Origin: Colwellia sp. | GTDB lineage: Bacteria; Pseudomonadota; Gammaproteobacteria; Enterobacterales; Alteromonadaceae | NCBI GenBank assembly: GCA_022969175.1 | Contig: JALJPB010000007.1 | Location: 1-59,593, forward strand | DNA: 59,593 bases | Direction: 5' to 3' | In this document: one piece after another, positions 59,385 to 59,593 of the stretch | How positions within the stretch are numbered: the first letter of the stretch is position 1 | How the letters are laid out: every line of letters begins with the position of its first letter | Notes under the pieces: generated by a model | What the model saw: only the letters and a program-made list of their open reading frames with translations | Told to the model about the DNA's origin: nothing | Databases searched by the model: none | Program-made: the position numbers and the translations under genes

Positions 59385-59593
59385 AAGTAGCCCTTCCCTT
59401 ACTATCTGCTATGCCATCCACCTTAGTATCGACTTTACTGTTCACCTTGTTTTTCATTCGTTGATTAACACGGGCTATATGTTGCAAAATTTGTTGTTTT
59501 TGAGGCGATGACTTAACCACTAAGCTATCAGCTTTTTCCAATAAAGATAAACTCTGATGGTATTGTTGTAAAAAAAAGCAGTCTTGTGCTAAA
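59377..59593 (-). CDS. C-terminal end of a TPR-like gene, partial
   Basis: An open frame enters from the right edge and ends at TAA 59377-59379, overlapping the start of the SGNH gene. The visible 71 residues (FFLQQYHQSLSLLEKADSLV, then KQQILQHIARVNQRMKNKV) look like the final helices of a TPR protein. It is probably co-transcribed and coupled with the SGNH gene. Confidence 0.75.
   Translation of the reverse strand, partial: LAQDCFFLQQYHQSLSLLEKADSLVVKSSPQKQQILQHIARVNQRMKNKVNSKVDTKVDGIADSKGRATYE

Overview
The window looks like chromosomal DNA of a cold-adapted marine gammaproteobacterium of the order Alteromonadales, most likely Colwelliaceae (Colwellia or Thalassotalea type). This is inferred from the AT-rich base composition, the DUF3083 and DUF3820 genes, the PEP-CTERM protein, the TonB-dependent receptor, the many secreted hydrolases and the small interspersed inverted-repeat elements. 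No sequence search was possible, so family names rest on motifs that can be read directly.

Layout. 0-5 kb: end of a thiolase gene, a carboxymuconolactone-decarboxylase-like gene, a GAF-like gene whose 5' flank is a 159-bp interspersed element, and an MFS transporter/esterase pair. 4.9-11.4 kb: an SSS-type hybrid histidine kinase, a truncated haemoglobin followed by a ferredoxin-reductase, and three tandem paralogous lipoproteins. 11.4-14.3 kb: a DUF3302-like/HlyD pair, a Nudix and a VOC protein. 14.5-19.1 kb: a tightly overlapping four-gene operon (exported membrane protein, LolD-like ATPase, FtsX-like permease, ZnuA-like His-rich lipoprotein), divergent from an exported metallo-beta-lactamase-fold protein. 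21-30.8 kb: a second HlyD protein, a dsbB/dsbA pair, a NarL-type regulator, a TonB receptor, a secreted esterase, DUF3820, DUF3083, a decayed regulator remnant, msrA and a periplasmic peroxiredoxin-like protein. 30.9-31.6 kb: a type IV pilin gene split by a 229-bp MITE-like element with an intact 6-bp target duplication.

32.2-40.0 kb is the most striking block. A secreted M43-type metalloprotease and a secreted M9-type collagenase each carry a nearly identical dockerin-like Ca-binding module (46 of 56 residues identical by hand count). Between them sits a small PEP-CTERM protein whose body looks like a cohesin domain. I read this as a possible exosortase-sorted, cellulosome-like complex for extracellular protein degradation.

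41.7-57.4 kb: two pullulanase-type GH13 lipoproteins that share a 12-bp operator candidate. Between them lie a hydrolase-like protein and, at 46.0-52.8 kb, an integron cassette array. The array has about ten attC-like sites, all in the same orientation as the cassette genes, and no integrase in the window. Its cassettes encode GNAT, DUF1801, nucleotidyltransferase, VOC, LysE, Excalibur-domain and unknown proteins, plus a decayed higBA toxin-antitoxin pair. 57.6-59.6 kb: an SGNH/TPR membrane protein and the end of an upstream TPR-like gene.
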